From Limnephilus marmoratus (taxonomy: Eukaryota > Arthropoda > Insecta > Trichoptera > Limnephilidae), in assembly GCA_917880885.1 (NCBI GenBank), contig OU862928.1, forward strand, positions 39,420,962 to 39,484,961: 64,000 bases of DNA, given 5' to 3'. The position numbers and the translations under genes are program-made. Position 1 is the stretch's first letter, and each line of letters opens with the position of its first letter. Below, one piece after another: positions 42,431-52,959 of the stretch. The notes below the pieces were generated by a model. It ran no database searches and was not told the DNA's origin. It saw nothing but the letters and a program-made list of their open reading frames with translations.

Positions 42431-42945
42431 GTGATTAGAGGGAAAATTTAAATCAGATATTTACGACGATGCACTGAGTTACGACAAAATGGATACTGTA
42501 ATCTGCTTCTTCTCTTTCATAATATCTACTATTAAATATCATATTTCTTCTGTATAAGTACATATTATATAATTATTGTATAATATTGTATTTACAAATA
42601 ATATTTATAATTTTTAAACTACGAAAAATGCACAATAAGTTGTTAAAAATTATAAATGTGGTTATTTTGTAGTAAATGCTTCAAAGATGTATAAATTAGT
42701 TTAAAAAAATCATAAATACGTGAGAAGAAACAAAACGCATAAAAATATTACAAAAAGAAGAAAAATTGTCAATCATTAGTCAAACTGTTAAAATCTACTT
42801 ATTCAAACAAACGCAAGAAGATGAGATTAATATTAATTTGCATATGGTGAAAGTATTATTTTGGTATGAGTGCCTTTCCTCGGAAAATGAGTGTCCATTA
42901 GTCCAACAGATTCCCAGATGACTCCGACTTCTTTAATCATCTTAC
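42431..42945. other. AT-rich stretch next to exon 1
   Basis: Intronic if the exon model holds. The donor GTAAGATGAT is at 42936-42945. No other feature recognised. Confidence 0.4.
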
Positions 42946-43239
42946 CGATTCGTTTTACGTGGACGTCCCTGTTGAAGGAGACGCTCCGTTGCTTAGTGAC
43001 TGGACTCTGCTTGTTCTCTGTCAAATCTTTGGATTCTGTTTCTTCCTTTGGTTCTATTTTGTCTTCTTTTCCTTGCTCTACTGTTTTGACTGCATCAGGC
43101 ATGGGTTCGTTCTGTTCTGTCGGTTTAGTGATTCGACCTTCCTTTCTTTCTTCTTTTCTGTGTTGTTTGTTTCGTTCATCTGTGCTTACTTCTTATTGGT
43201 GGTTTACTTTATCGGCGACTCTGGTTCGCTCTATGGCAT
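42946..43239 (-). CDS. Candidate upstream exon 1 of the disordered protein
   Basis: Acceptor CGAATTTCCAG with a T-rich tract and a CTTAAC branch-like site precedes 43239; donor ATCG before GTAAGATGAT follows 42946. It is 294 bp, entering with two bases and leaving with one, and its final G plus CC of exon 2 makes Ala, so phase agrees. The frame reads AIERTRVADKVNHQ, a TAA at 43193-43195, then EVSTDERNKQHRKEER and onward to ATG at 43100-43102 (MPDAVKTVEQGKEDK), ending KQRSVSFNRDVHVKRI. Style (Lys/Glu/Ser-rich) matches the downstream exons. Either translation starts at this ATG (context CCC, weak) and the rest is 5' UTR, or the stop breaks a longer exon. Confidence 0.65.
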
Positions 43240-43500
43240 CTGGAAATTCGACAAGTTAAGTAAAATAAAATGAAGCCGTTTTAAACACAACACATTATTT
43301 ACGTGGTTTAGTAGGTATTCATCAATGCTGAGAGGAAGAATAAATAGGGTGGGACAGCACGTACCCAAAGAATTTTAACCAGTGATTCTTTAGCTATTTG
43401 GAGTAAAAATGAAGATGTCATTATGCTGTCCGATGATATTTTTTACTCAATAATAGATTCCCTCATATATTGCCACTGGGTAGTTGGATACAGCCTAGCG

Positions 43501-44252
43501 CAGGGATGGCGAACCAATATTTTGGGCACGTCACTGATCAGTGATTACAAAATTTATTACGCACTACGAAAAAAGTGTGAAGGTGAACAAGCGAACCCGA
43601 GTGATCCCTACGCTACAGAATGTTCGGGTGCGGTGCGCTGTGCGGGGTGGCGGAGGGAAGCGCAGCGCTCACTCGTTTCTTTTCGTACCTACAATCTACA
43701 TCGGGAGTTTCTATTGCTAATGAATGACACATAGTTTCTTTATGTATGTACTTTCGATAATTCATGTATTAAATAAATAAAAAATAACATAATCGTGAAT
43801 TTCGTTGATATAATTGTATTTTAAAGTTTATTTGAGTTTTATCTATGATTTAAATGTTATTAAATATGGCTAGTTCAGCAAAAAAACAAAAAGTGCAAGA
43901 TATTAAGAGTATCCGAGAATTTCAAACTGAAGAAACCGTTTGACAGATGAGTCCAGTTCAGCATGCATTCTGCTAAAAGTAACATCTTACAACCCTAACA
44001 TAATGTTATTTGTCACCTAACCTGCAACAACAGAAGTCACACTAATTTTACTTTAATTTAAATTACGCGTATAATGCTAAATGTTCGTATTTAGTAGTAG
44101 TAAATAAAGAGTTTTTAATTGATAGTAAGTATTTATTATTATTATTTTCCCAATAATCACAAAGTCAAAATTATGTGATGGCACGTCTATGACCTCATTA
44201 AACATTTCTTTAGAAAAATGGCATGTTGATAAATAAAGATTCGCCATCCCTG
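43501..44252 (+). mobile_element. hAT-like element, 752 bp, perfect 8-bp TSD
   Basis: GCCTAGCG occurs at 43493-43500 and 44253-44260. Ends CAGGGATGGCGAAC and, reversed, CAGGGATGGCGAAT. Contains a 25-codon transposase N-terminal remnant at 43866. A perfect TSD and clean ends imply fairly recent integration. It lies about 260 bp upstream of the candidate exon 1. Confidence 0.9.
43866..43943 (+). pseudogene. N-terminal remnant of a hAT-type transposase
   Basis: MASSAKKQKVQDIKSIREFQ then TEETV and a TGA. MxSSxKKRKVxxExRxFQ is the usual start of the BED-type hAT proteins related to GTF2IRD2-like sequences. Everything downstream has been deleted, in keeping with a non-autonomous derivative. Confidence 0.6.
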
Positions 44253-44260
44253 GCCTAGCG

Positions 44261-45465
44261 AGTCATGTGACACGCACTAGGTCTCGTTCCAGCAACATGG
44301 TGGCGACGTATGGTAGAAAAATGACATGTATCGCTGGTAAAACTCCTTCGGATAGTAGGTATAGGTATAGAAAGAAACACGAAACATTTAAAAAGAGAAA
44401 GAAAAGCATGTATTAATAATTTTTATAAAAAAAAATACATTAAAGGGATATTGTTATAATATGATAAATATGTGTTTCTTTTAATATCATGAAGCTTCTA
44501 AAGCGGTGGTGATCAACCTTTTTAGTCGAAGGGCCAATTTATCAATTTTAAACTAGTTCGCGAGCCACGGGCCAGGGGATCGAGCACATATCTCGACATT
44601 GTAAAATTAGCAATCGGTGGTGCCGCATACCTATGTATATTTTCGAAAATGGTAATTTTTTTAATAAAACAATCATATTATAACTCTAAAAACATAGCGC
44701 CGCAGGCAAAAATTTGATATCTATAAATTTATATTCGATTGTTTTAGTAGATATTTTGTTGGTGGATGTTTTGTCCGTAGCATATTTTGTCGCGGATTGT
44801 TTTTGATTGTAAAGCTTTGAATGCGATTTTAACCCTTATGTATAAAGAAACTGTATGAAGGGCAAGGTCAGAATCGCTTGCGCCAATATCATTCTTGATA
44901 TAGCCAAAAGTTTCATTCATCTGGCAACACCATAATATTTTTTAATTAATTATATGTGGTATTTGAATGTCTGATTTTGCCGCAATTTAAACTGTCAAAG
45001 TCCGATGCGTGGTAGTTGACTAAAACATCGAAAAACCTATCAAATTACCAAATAAATGCAAGTAATGTTATTTTTATAGAAAGCTTTATTTTAGAGGGGT
45101 TAAGGCTCTCTAGGTAAACATAATACTTATCTTATTATTGTTTCATAAAATTGACCATAATTTTATGTTTTATGGCAGTGTCTTCGTTTGGATCTAAGTG
45201 TTTCCGGTAATCAACTTGTTTATTTAAATTTTCTTCGTATTACGTTAAATCAACTATTGCTTTTATATCTTTCAACACCAATATGGTTATCAATTTACTT
45301 ACAGAGGTAAATATCGTAGAAAATGCTTTGAAACCTTAAGAGGAAAACCGGTCGCCGAGAAATTTCAGCGATAGGTATTTTACCAATACTGATCTAAAGG
45401 AACAACAGCACCTCAGGCTGATAATACTTAAATAAAATCATTAAAATAGAGGTTTTTTTACTCCC
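44261..45465. other. Mostly unassigned, with a hAT-like end at 44503
   Basis: GCGGTGGTGATCAACCTTTT at 44503 followed by GGGCCAATTTATC resembles the end of a hAT-type element (ends reading like CAGTGGTTCTCAACC). The matching other end was not found. The rest is AT-rich and unrecognised. Confidence 0.4.
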
Positions 45466-45473
45466 CATTTTTC

Positions 45474-46765
45474 GGTAAATATTCGGAACAAACGTCAACG
45501 GTTATGTAACGAGATTGTGTATGTTATCTTTACTTTAAAAAACAGCCTACGTTTTTTAATGGTTTGTCTGGCAAAGCAGGGTTTGTGTAGCGGGCTTGTG
45601 AATATTATATTAATTTTAAAAGTTTTATCAAAAAAAAAGTGCGTATTAACCGTTGACGTTAGTTCCGAACTGCAAACAGAGTGATTTGACAGTGTGAAAG
45701 CAAATTTTCAATTTACGTAAATAAAATTGAAAATGTTACATTTTCAACCTCCCCCAATGCAAATAGTTGTCTTTTATGGTAATTAAGAAGAATCTAAAAT
45801 TTTTATCAAAAAAAGTGCGTATTAACCGTTGACGTTTGTTCCGAACAATTAGAGGAGATGTACCGAATATGGCATACGGTCCTAATATGAGATGGTGGTG
45901 TTTCTCAAAATTTAAGTAAGACCAGCCTCTGTAACCCAGCCTTCCCGATTACCCACCGACAGACCTTGAATATTCAGGACTCGTCCTGACGCCGACCACA
46001 CCACACTCAAATGAGAGAGTGATTAAGTTTTTGTGACTCACCAATTATATATTTACGTAAGTTTCACATAATTTTTTCTCAAAAACTTTTCTTCACAAAA
46101 TTGTTAATCTTTCACTTATAGACAATATTATTATTTAAATTTTATGTTTTCATAATAATAGCTTTTATTCTACGAATATATTTCTTTGTATTGATCTTGT
46201 TCCTAATACGGGATTTATTGATGACCCTAATATGGAATACTATCTCATATTAGGAAGAGTGTTTCCAAAATGGAATTCTAGTAGAACTAAATTTCTTTTT
46301 GCTATTCCAGGTTATATTTTGGCATGTCGTAGTCGAAACAGTGTGAAACAATGTCGTGGAAGAAACAGCGGAAGACATGTGACAAAAAAAATGATAAAAG
46401 TCATGGAAACTGTAAAATCGAAGACCGTGGGATATCAGAGGCGAAGAGTAGATCCAATGTTTAGCCTGCTGCCATTGATGCCATTTTGAGTGTTCGGGAA
46501 CCGATAATATTGTTTTTTTGTGATTATTGTATGCAAAATTTATCTCATAATAGGAGCACTTTTTTTGATATCGGTTTTTTCTATTGTTTTACCTATCCTT
46601 TAAAATCAAGACGTTTGTGTGTTCTTTTCATATTTCGTTGACATTTTAAGTTCCGTAACTATATTTCCAAAGATTTCAATGTATAATACTTAATAAACGA
46701 TTCAATTACAATTAGTTAGATTTTTTTTACCTAAGCTATTCCATATTCGGTACATCTCCTCTACC
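45474..46765. mobile_element. Family G element copy 1, split by another element
   Basis: 8-bp flanks CATTTTTC at 45466-45473 and 46766-46773. Left end GGTAAATATTCGGAAC and right end GTTCCGAACAATTACC, the final CC lying beyond the nested element. Subtracting 45852-46763 leaves about 380 bp, matching copy 2 (53745-54122). The GGAACAAACGTCAACGGTTA block is repeated at both ends and once internally. Confidence 0.85.
45852..46761 (+). mobile_element. TA-flanked inverted-repeat element, 910 bp
   Basis: Ends GAGGAGATGTACCGAATATG and its complement, flanked by TA at 45850-45851 and 46762-46763. It contains an 85-codon open frame at 46232-46489 (MEYYLILGRVFPKWNSSRTK...) with no recognised motif, and several dispersed CCTAATATGAGAT-like phrases on both strands. 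TA duplication suggests a Tc1/mariner-type mechanism; superfamily otherwise unknown. Confidence 0.8.
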
Positions 46766-46867
46766 CATTTTTCTTCCACAAAACTGGACCGACTTTAAAG
46801 ATTTTTTTTATTAACTGTTTTAGAAGAAAACACCATATATCTGTACGTTTTTTTTAAAATAAACGTT

Positions 46868-47065
46868 GCCTAGTTTGTATAGTGAACTTCTGTTGATGGC
46901 CCTCAAACCAGGCAATTTTAACAATTTTTGGAGAGTCTAACTCTTATATGAAGTAATTTATCAAAAAATCAAAACGTACCGACACGCTAGTGGTCGATAT
47001 CTATATTATATTAAAAAACATTTGCACTAGTGTCAAAATCCAGAGAGGAAATTGGGGAATACTTT
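46868..47065 (-). repeat. Family H repeat, inverted copy
   Basis: CTTCTGTTGATGGC, AACCAGGCAATTTTAAC and CAAAATCCAGAGAGGAAATT are the reverse of 15325-15520. Confidence 0.7.
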
Positions 47066-47169
47066 CGAATGGACAAAACGCCGCGATCTTCATACAAAAT
47101 ACTTATCCAAATTGAATATTATATTTATTTTTTCAATCAAATGGTATAGCAATTATCTAATACTGATAG

Positions 47170-47640
47170 ATGCTTTTTTAAACGACTTCGAAAAGGAGGA
47201 GGTTCTCAATTCGACTGTATTTTTTATTTTTTTTTTTTTTTTTTATGTTTGTTACCACAGAACTTTCGACTGGGTGATCCGATATTGATGATTCTTTTTT
47301 TATTTGAAAGCTGGTGCTTCCCGTGTGGTCCCATTTTAATTTGGTCCAGTTCTGATAATGGCATCCATGAGAAAATCATATAAGTCTTAAATTTGCATCA
47401 AGTATGTGCGCGACAAATGGACGAATAACTCAATATCACGCCAACCGATTTCGATGATTCTTTTTTTATTGGAAAGGATGTACTTCAAGGGTAGTTTGAT
47501 GAGAGTTTGGTTAGGTTCTGATTATGGTATCCATGACAAAGTAACGAAACTCTCCAATTCTGAAGAACAAATTTACGATACTCGGCCGAATCTTAATCGA
47601 ATTAGTTAGTGTACTTCAGATTCACTAAAAATCAAAAAAT
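47170..47640 (+). repeat. Dispersed repeat with AACGACTTC ends
   Basis: Starts AAACGACTTCGAAAAGGAGG, includes ACTTTCGACTGGGTGATCCG and a second related phrase CAACCGATTTCGATGATTC. Repeats of this wording are common in lepidopteran genomes to my knowledge; class not assigned. It leads straight into the palindrome. Confidence 0.5.
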
Positions 47641-47998
47641 AAACAAAAATTTTAACAAAACAAAAAAACGACTTCAAAAAATGCACTAAAAAGTAAAAAA
47701 ATAATTTCGTATTCTTCTACAACTTTATAATCAACTTACCTTTTCTACTCATCAATATGTAGGTACGATTGTTATTTTTGGAGTCGGTGTCAACCAAGGT
47801 ACCCGCGGCCCGGCGTGTTCACTTGACAGCTCCTCTCCCGCCGACACCGACTCCAAAAATAACAATCGTACGTACATATTGATGAGTAGAAAAGGTAAGT
47901 TGATTATATAGTTGTAGAAGAATACGAAATTATTTTTTTACTTTTTAGTGCATTTTTTGAAGTCGTTTTTTTGTTTTGTTAAAATTTTTGTTTATTTT
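47640..47998. repeat. Near-perfect 155-bp inverted repeat (palindrome)
   Basis: Left arm about 47640-47792 and right arm about 47845-47998 mirror each other from AAATTTTAACAAAACAAAAA through TCATCAATATGTAGGTACGA to TTTTTGGAGTCGGTGTC. The loop is about 52 bp and GC-rich (GGTACCCGCGGCCCGGCGTG). Differences are few (AGGTACG versus CGTACGTAC, one ATAAT/TATAT). Confidence 0.9.
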
Positions 47999-47999
47999 A

Positions 48000-48052
48000 A
48001 CTTTAACTCCACACACGAGGCCCTGAGGAAAATAATTTCCCTCAGGGCCTAT
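48000..48052 (-). repeat. Family B fragment
   Basis: CTCCACACACGAGGCCCTGA and TTTCCCTCAGGGCCTATGTC. Confidence 0.65.
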
Positions 48053-48360
48053 GTCATCTGGGATGCTGTGTGGAGGGTCTTTTTGAGGAGAGGAAGGAAT
48101 GAACATTGGTCTTGAAGAGACCCATGTTGTAGGAAGGAGGAAACACAGAGACTATTTAATTTATTTGTTTTTTTCTCCAAATTATAAAATACAAGCTGGT
48201 TCCCGGCATGCGTTGCAATGAGTATTGCAATTGCAAGAAATACATTGTATCTCCTTGAATCACCTTTCCCGTGCGTCCCCGTTCCCCTCCCGCGTCCCCT
48301 TCCTAGCTATTATAGCTTACAAAGTCTGCTATGCGTAAACCCTTGTTTAACTCATAGCAC
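48052..48360 (+). repeat. Direct repeat, left copy (about 300 bp)
   Basis: From GTCATCTGGGATGCTGTGTG through GGAATGAACATTGGTCTTGA, a family D start, CGTGCGTCCCCGTTCCCCTC and GTTTAACTCATAGCA. The right copy is 48788-49071. Differences are minimal. Confidence 0.85.
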
Positions 48361-48370
48361 TCATAGAGTG

Positions 48371-48790
48371 ACGACCTCCGTAGTCCAGTGGCTAAGACTC
48401 TTGACTCACATTCCGGAGGTCGCGGGTTCGAACCCGGCATGCGCAAATAAATTTTATTTGATTAATTTGTGTTATTTCACAATTAATTCATATAAAAATA
48501 ATATATAGTATATTTGCGGCATGTTCCAGAGTGGAAGATACTATCAGTATCGCCCTGGTGTAAGACCACCATTCAGAATTGAAACGTTGCTTGAAAATGG
48601 CTTTAGCCGTGTTTGGTGACCAGATCTGAATAGCCAGGTACTTCCCAACCTCCCTCTTCCCCACCTCCTTCCCCTCCCCACTACCTTCAGCCTCACAACA
48701 TACCCCAATTGGGGATGCCATAGTCTCACTGGCTCCAGACGGGAGCAGTTAAGATTCTTGTGCGGTATTCATAGTAAAAAAAAAAAAGTC
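48371..48790 (+). repeat. Family A SINE, full-length
   Basis: tRNA-like head with CCGTAGTCCAGTGGCTAAGA and GGTTCGAACCC, body, TGCCATAGTCTCACTGGC block, and A-tail at 48777-48789. It lies exactly between the two 300-bp direct repeats. Confidence 0.85.
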
Positions 48791-49071
48791 ATCTGGGATG
48801 CTGTGTGGAGGGTCTTTTTGAGGAGAGGAAGGAATGAACATTGGTCTTGAAGAGACCTATGTTGTAGGAAGGAGGAAACACAGAGACTATTTTTTTTCCA
48901 AATTATTAAATACTAGCTGGTTTCCGGCATGCGTTGCAATGCCATATTCAAAGAAATACATTGTATCTCCTTGAATCACCTTTCCCGTGCGTCCCCGTTC
49001 CCCTCCCGCGTCCCCTTCCTAGCTATTATAGCTTACAAAGTCTGCTATGCGTAAACCCTTGTTTAACTCAT
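48788..49071 (+). repeat. Direct repeat, right copy
   Basis: Near-identical to 48052-48360. Continues beyond the repeat as GACTTTGTTAACATTTC. Confidence 0.85.
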
Positions 49072-49424
49072 AGCAGACTTTGTTAACATTTCACACACTT
49101 TGTTACACTTATTTAATTTTTTACGCAAAATGTAATACAAATTCTTTGATCCATTAAAAAAAAAAACTAAAATCTCCGAGCTCACAAAAACACGTCTACC
49201 CTTAGCGGCTGCCACAGACAAACTAAACATAGAATACGGCTGAAAATTTTATCATACTTCAGGGGCATGTATACCAATATAACGAAAATAAAATTTGATA
49301 ATCGGAAACACTAAACCCGTGAAATTAAAAAAATTCCCGTTACTTTTTGAATAGCCGACGTATTTCTTTGAATATGGCATTGCAACGCATGCCGGGAACC
49401 AGCTTGTGAAAATTAAAATTTAAA
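48911..49424. repeat. Family D with inverted ends
   Basis: CCGGCATGCGTTGCAATGCC then ATATTCAAAGAAATAC at 48920-48957 recurs reversed at 49370-49418. This suggests two opposed copies or a composite with family D ends. Confidence 0.6.
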
Positions 49425-50245
49425 AATATAACATCGTAAAAAAAAGACGTTTTTTGGTTGGTGAAATTTTAAATTTATATGCGACAAATTTGTGTTAAAA
49501 CGCACAACGGTCATTTGTAATTAAAATATTTAATTCTCTTAAAAATGATTCTTTAACAATTTATATATTTTAATTTTATGTTTCTTTATATGTATTTACT
49601 TAGTAAGTTTGATAAGATAATTTTTTATTAAATAGTATTAACTCACAAAAAATTGTCCTCCAAAAATCACGAAAAATTAAATTCTTTAATGGCATATATT
49701 TTATAATTTAAAACACAAATAAATAAAGTAGCTTATATCCGTACAAAATATTTGATATAACTTTTTTATAAGTATTTTGGCCATCAATCCAAATTAAAGT
49801 TTCGTATGAAAAATGCCGGGCAGCCGTCCCTCTTAAATAAACAACCTTATCGGTTATGACCTGGACTAGAATGGTGTGACCTAACAATTTATTTGAAATT
49901 TGATTTTATCCCCGTGTAGTTGTTTATCGTAACTTTCAAACTCAGAAAGCAATCAACCATATCTATTTTAGTCACGCCTCCTTTAAAGGCTGTATTTGCC
50001 TTGGTTAATGGTTTTACTGCAAAATGGAAATTTAGGATTAGGATAAGAATTAATTCCAGTTATGAAATATTTGTTTTGGTAAAGATAATCCGAGGAGTAA
50101 CTGATAATTGGATACTTCCATAAATACCACCATTCAGTTATTATTTTTAAATGATAAACTAATGTTTAAGACAAGATTTTTATGCATAGCACAAAGGGGA
50201 ACAATTATTATACGCAATAATTATCAGCCTGAAACACTCATCTAC
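49425..50245. other. AT-rich, family M repeat at 49655-49830
   Basis: TTTTATAATTTAAAACA and TAAGTATTTTGGCC followed by ATCCAAATT match 62340-62545. No coding sequence recognised. Confidence 0.45.
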
Positions 50246-50271
50246 ATTGAAAAAAAATTCCGAGAAAAGAT

Positions 50272-50348
50272 ACTTGCCGCCGACGGGACTCGAACCCGTG
50301 TCCTTCTAATTTCCGGTCAAATGCTCTGACCACTGAGCTACGTCGGCC
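50272..50348 (-). repeat. tRNA-like sequence, probably a SINE head or pseudo-tRNA
   Basis: Minus strand: acceptor arms GCCGACG and CGTCGGC pair perfectly, D-arm GCTCAGTGGTCAGAGC, T-arm ACGGGTTCGAGTCCCGT. The anticodon arm is weak (two wobble pairs) and its loop CCGGAAA lacks the invariant U33. Downstream AAGTATCTTTTCTCGG looks like a SINE body. A functional tRNA is unlikely. Confidence 0.55.
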
Positions 50349-50489
50349 TATCTCCTTCATGCCAAATAATTCAATATATACTAGTGTTTCATTCAACAAT
50401 CATTGCTTATTACATTTTTTCACCTGGAAACAACCAACTTTATTTCATATTACCTATCCTTTAAAGTTTTCCAATTACTTTTTAGTTTT

Positions 50490-50930
50490 TCTAATCTATA
50501 ATATAAAAATGAATCGCTGAATGTGTTGCTAAGCGCATAACTTTCGAATGACTGGACCAAATTGGATAATTAATGTGTGTTCATTATTGTCAGGACAAGG
50601 TTTTTATAAAAAGTGAGCTCTGGCATTATGAAATTGCTATTGGTGGCACGCGAGGAAGCGACTATTGCTATGAAAGCGGGAGGGAGGGAGATATGGGGGA
50701 GGGGAACTCGGGAGGGGGTTCGCTGGAGGAGGGAAAGGGGGGAGTGGAGTGGGGAGCGGGAAGGTGGAGGAGGCGGAGTGGGAACGCGAGATGGGAAGAG
50801 GACGCAGGAGAAGAAGGGGAGGCGGAAGGGGAACGGGACGAAAGGGAAAGGACACGCCAGGAGAAACAATTTCTTTATTAAATGTCATAGCAACGCATGC
50901 CAGGTACCAGAGTACCAGCTATTTGAATGT
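50490..50930 (-). repeat. Family D repeat, complete inverted copy
   Basis: Mirror of 19243-19640: AAAAATGAATCGCTGAATGT at the left, a purine-rich tract at 50680-50860 and CATAGCAACGCATGCCAGGT at the right. Open frames in the tract are compositional artefacts. Confidence 0.75.
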
Positions 50931-51228
50931 GTAAAAGAAATAAAATATATAAAAATTAAATGAGTTCTACAAATGAAACTTGATAACAAAAAAGAAATGA
51001 TTAATTTTGATTACATTTTTGAATAAAGTGGTAATGGTACCAAATTCTCGAAACATTGGTTAGATAAGATTGAAAGGGAAAAAGTGTTTGCAGGAAAAGA
51101 TTGGTGGTCGTTAGCAGAACTAAGTTGATGGTAACGATGGTTTTGCTTTTACTTTCCCGTGACATTTGCCTCTGTCGACAAACTCTACAGGTACGAACTG
51201 GGTGCATTTAAAAAAATCAGAGTGTGCA

Positions 51229-51650
51229 ATTAAGCTGCCGCTACCCGAATTTCTACCGATATCTTAAAGATCCCCCTTAAATATTTGAAGTTTTTAAGCT
51301 CTTAAAAAATATATGTTATTTGTGAAGATAATATCTAGACATTACCCACGCCGAAACACAAATTATACGAAATTCCCTCGACAGAAAAAAATCGCAAAGT
51401 ATGCTCTGAAAATAATTATTTTCACGTCTGTTCAGTTATTTTATAAGTTATATGAATGAAAAAATTCACAGTGTTTGTTTAAATGCTGTTTTAGACAGCC
51501 CCCAAGAATTTTTTGCTCTTTTTTAAACGAATCGTGTTTTATTAATTTTCGCTTCAATTTCACCGTTTTAAATATTAGCGCACTCTCTCCAACATTCGTA
51601 ATTACATATCTCTCCATCTTCTTCTTTTTGAGCGGCGATAAGATACCTTA
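51229..51650 (+). repeat. Family F repeat, uninterrupted copy
   Basis: CTGCCGCTACCCGAATTTCT through TCGCAAAGTATGCTC, AATGCTGTTTTAGACAGCC and TTTTTAAACGAATCGTG. Serves as an empty-site reference for the hAT-like insertion at 16955. Confidence 0.8.
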
Positions 51651-52524
51651 ACACGCGGTAGAAATGAAACCATCAAAAAACTAAAGTAGACAAGATTGGG
51701 GTGACTACGAAGCACTTTTTTTTATCAATGTGAAGAATGATTTTTTCCGTATTTTTGTCGTTTGTTCATCTTATTAGTATTTGTGGTTTCTTCTTCGGAG
51801 TCGCTAGATGTCACTTTATTTTATGTTTTCGTTTGCCTGTTAATTTTGAAGATTGGATATTGATTTTACAAAAATAAACATATTGATTTCGTAGGATTTG
51901 GTCCCCAGTCGAGTGAATGTCTGCTAAGATTCGCCGGGCGCTTTATACCACTATACAAAAGGGGACCTGCGTATGATCGTGGATTTATCGTATTATATTG
52001 TAACCGAGTACACGTGAATAAAATAACTATTTTATCGCAGGCTAAATCCTATAGATGTATGTGCTTATCTCTTTTTAGTATCGCTCGTTTCCGTTTCATC
52101 GAGTTTCAAATCACAAGTCTGCCTAATCAACGGGACATTAATAATTGTACTTGCCTTACTTCGGTCCTGCTCTAAATATGAACTACATATTTGTTACGAT
52201 ATTATGAAACTTCGTGATTTATAATCTCGAGGATGCTCGTCTAAATGTTTAATGGTGTCTTCTTCAGTCGTTTCTTCTTCTTCTAAATCTAGAGAATGGA
52301 TCGTGGACACGTAGCCGTTCAAAACTAGGCACTGTTATGTGCCAATACTATTGTTTAACCTACCATTAGTAACAACAAGGCTTTATTCCTTGTGTCGTTG
52401 ATTAAATCTTGTCATTTCTCTTTTTACAATCTTTGCCAGAAAGATCTGATACCCGTCTCTTAGATAAGTCTCCCACGTGCATTTCTAAAGGTTCCATGAC
52501 AGTTGATCGGCCGACAGTAGTTGT
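51651..52524. other. Unassigned, possible LTR-like segment
   Basis: A TTTCGTAGGATTTGGTCCCC phrase at 51887 and GCAGGCTAAATCCTATAG at 52039 bracket about 160 bp with AATAAAATAACT. It could be a retroelement end, but no coding region or paired LTR was found. Confidence 0.3.
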
Positions 52525-52537
52525 CCCCCCCCCCCCC
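52525..52537 (+). repeat. Poly(C) tract, 13 bases
   Basis: Uninterrupted C-run just before a family C copy. Confidence 0.9.
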
Positions 52538-52552
52538 GGCACACTTATATAC

Positions 52553-52790
52553 AACTAGCTGACCCGGCCACGCGTTGCTGTGGCTAATAAAACACAACGT
52601 CATCTACTAGATGGTTATCCAACCTTTATAACCACTGCCGTCTTTGAGTTTATCGCGAAGAGACAGACAGATGCCGCGGAGGACTTTAATTTATAATACG
52701 TAGAGATGGTGTGAAAGATTATAAAAAATTGCATTAAATACTTGGGGTAACTAACGTATGTAATTTAATAAAGATTAATATCGTATCCGT
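52553..52790 (+). repeat. Family C copy
   Basis: CTAGCTGACCCGGCCACGCG, TTTATCGCGAAGAGACAGAC, then GTAACTAACGTATGTAA, colinear with 28948-29155. Confidence 0.75.
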
Positions 52791-52959
52791 CTAAATAACT
52801 TTTCGAATAAATAAAATAGTATTTAATTTTTTAAAAATAGCCATTATAACACAATTGTTGGTAAAAGGTTATTTATTTAAGAAAGTAAGTTCACAGATCA
52901 CATAATATGGTAAAAATAGTCACAATGTATCAATTCACTAATTAACTGAGCAAGGGATC

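Larger units (their letters stand above)
12811..42945 (-). other. Candidate 30.1-kb intron 1 packed with repeats
   Basis: Bounded by donor GTAAGATGAT at 42945 and acceptor TTGTTCCAG at 12811. Phase 1 on both sides agrees. Everything recognisable inside is repetitive except two unassigned plus-strand coding segments at 29.6-31.1 kb. Additional small exons inside it cannot be excluded. Confidence 0.6.

Noticed and set aside
44500..44600. A hAT-type end (GGTGATCAACCTTTTT).
   Set aside because: Not called as an element because no partner end or TSD was found.
50573..50963. Overlapping open frames rich in Gly/Glu/Arg or Pro/Ser.
   Set aside because: They come from a purine-rich tract inside family D; all frames are open because of composition.
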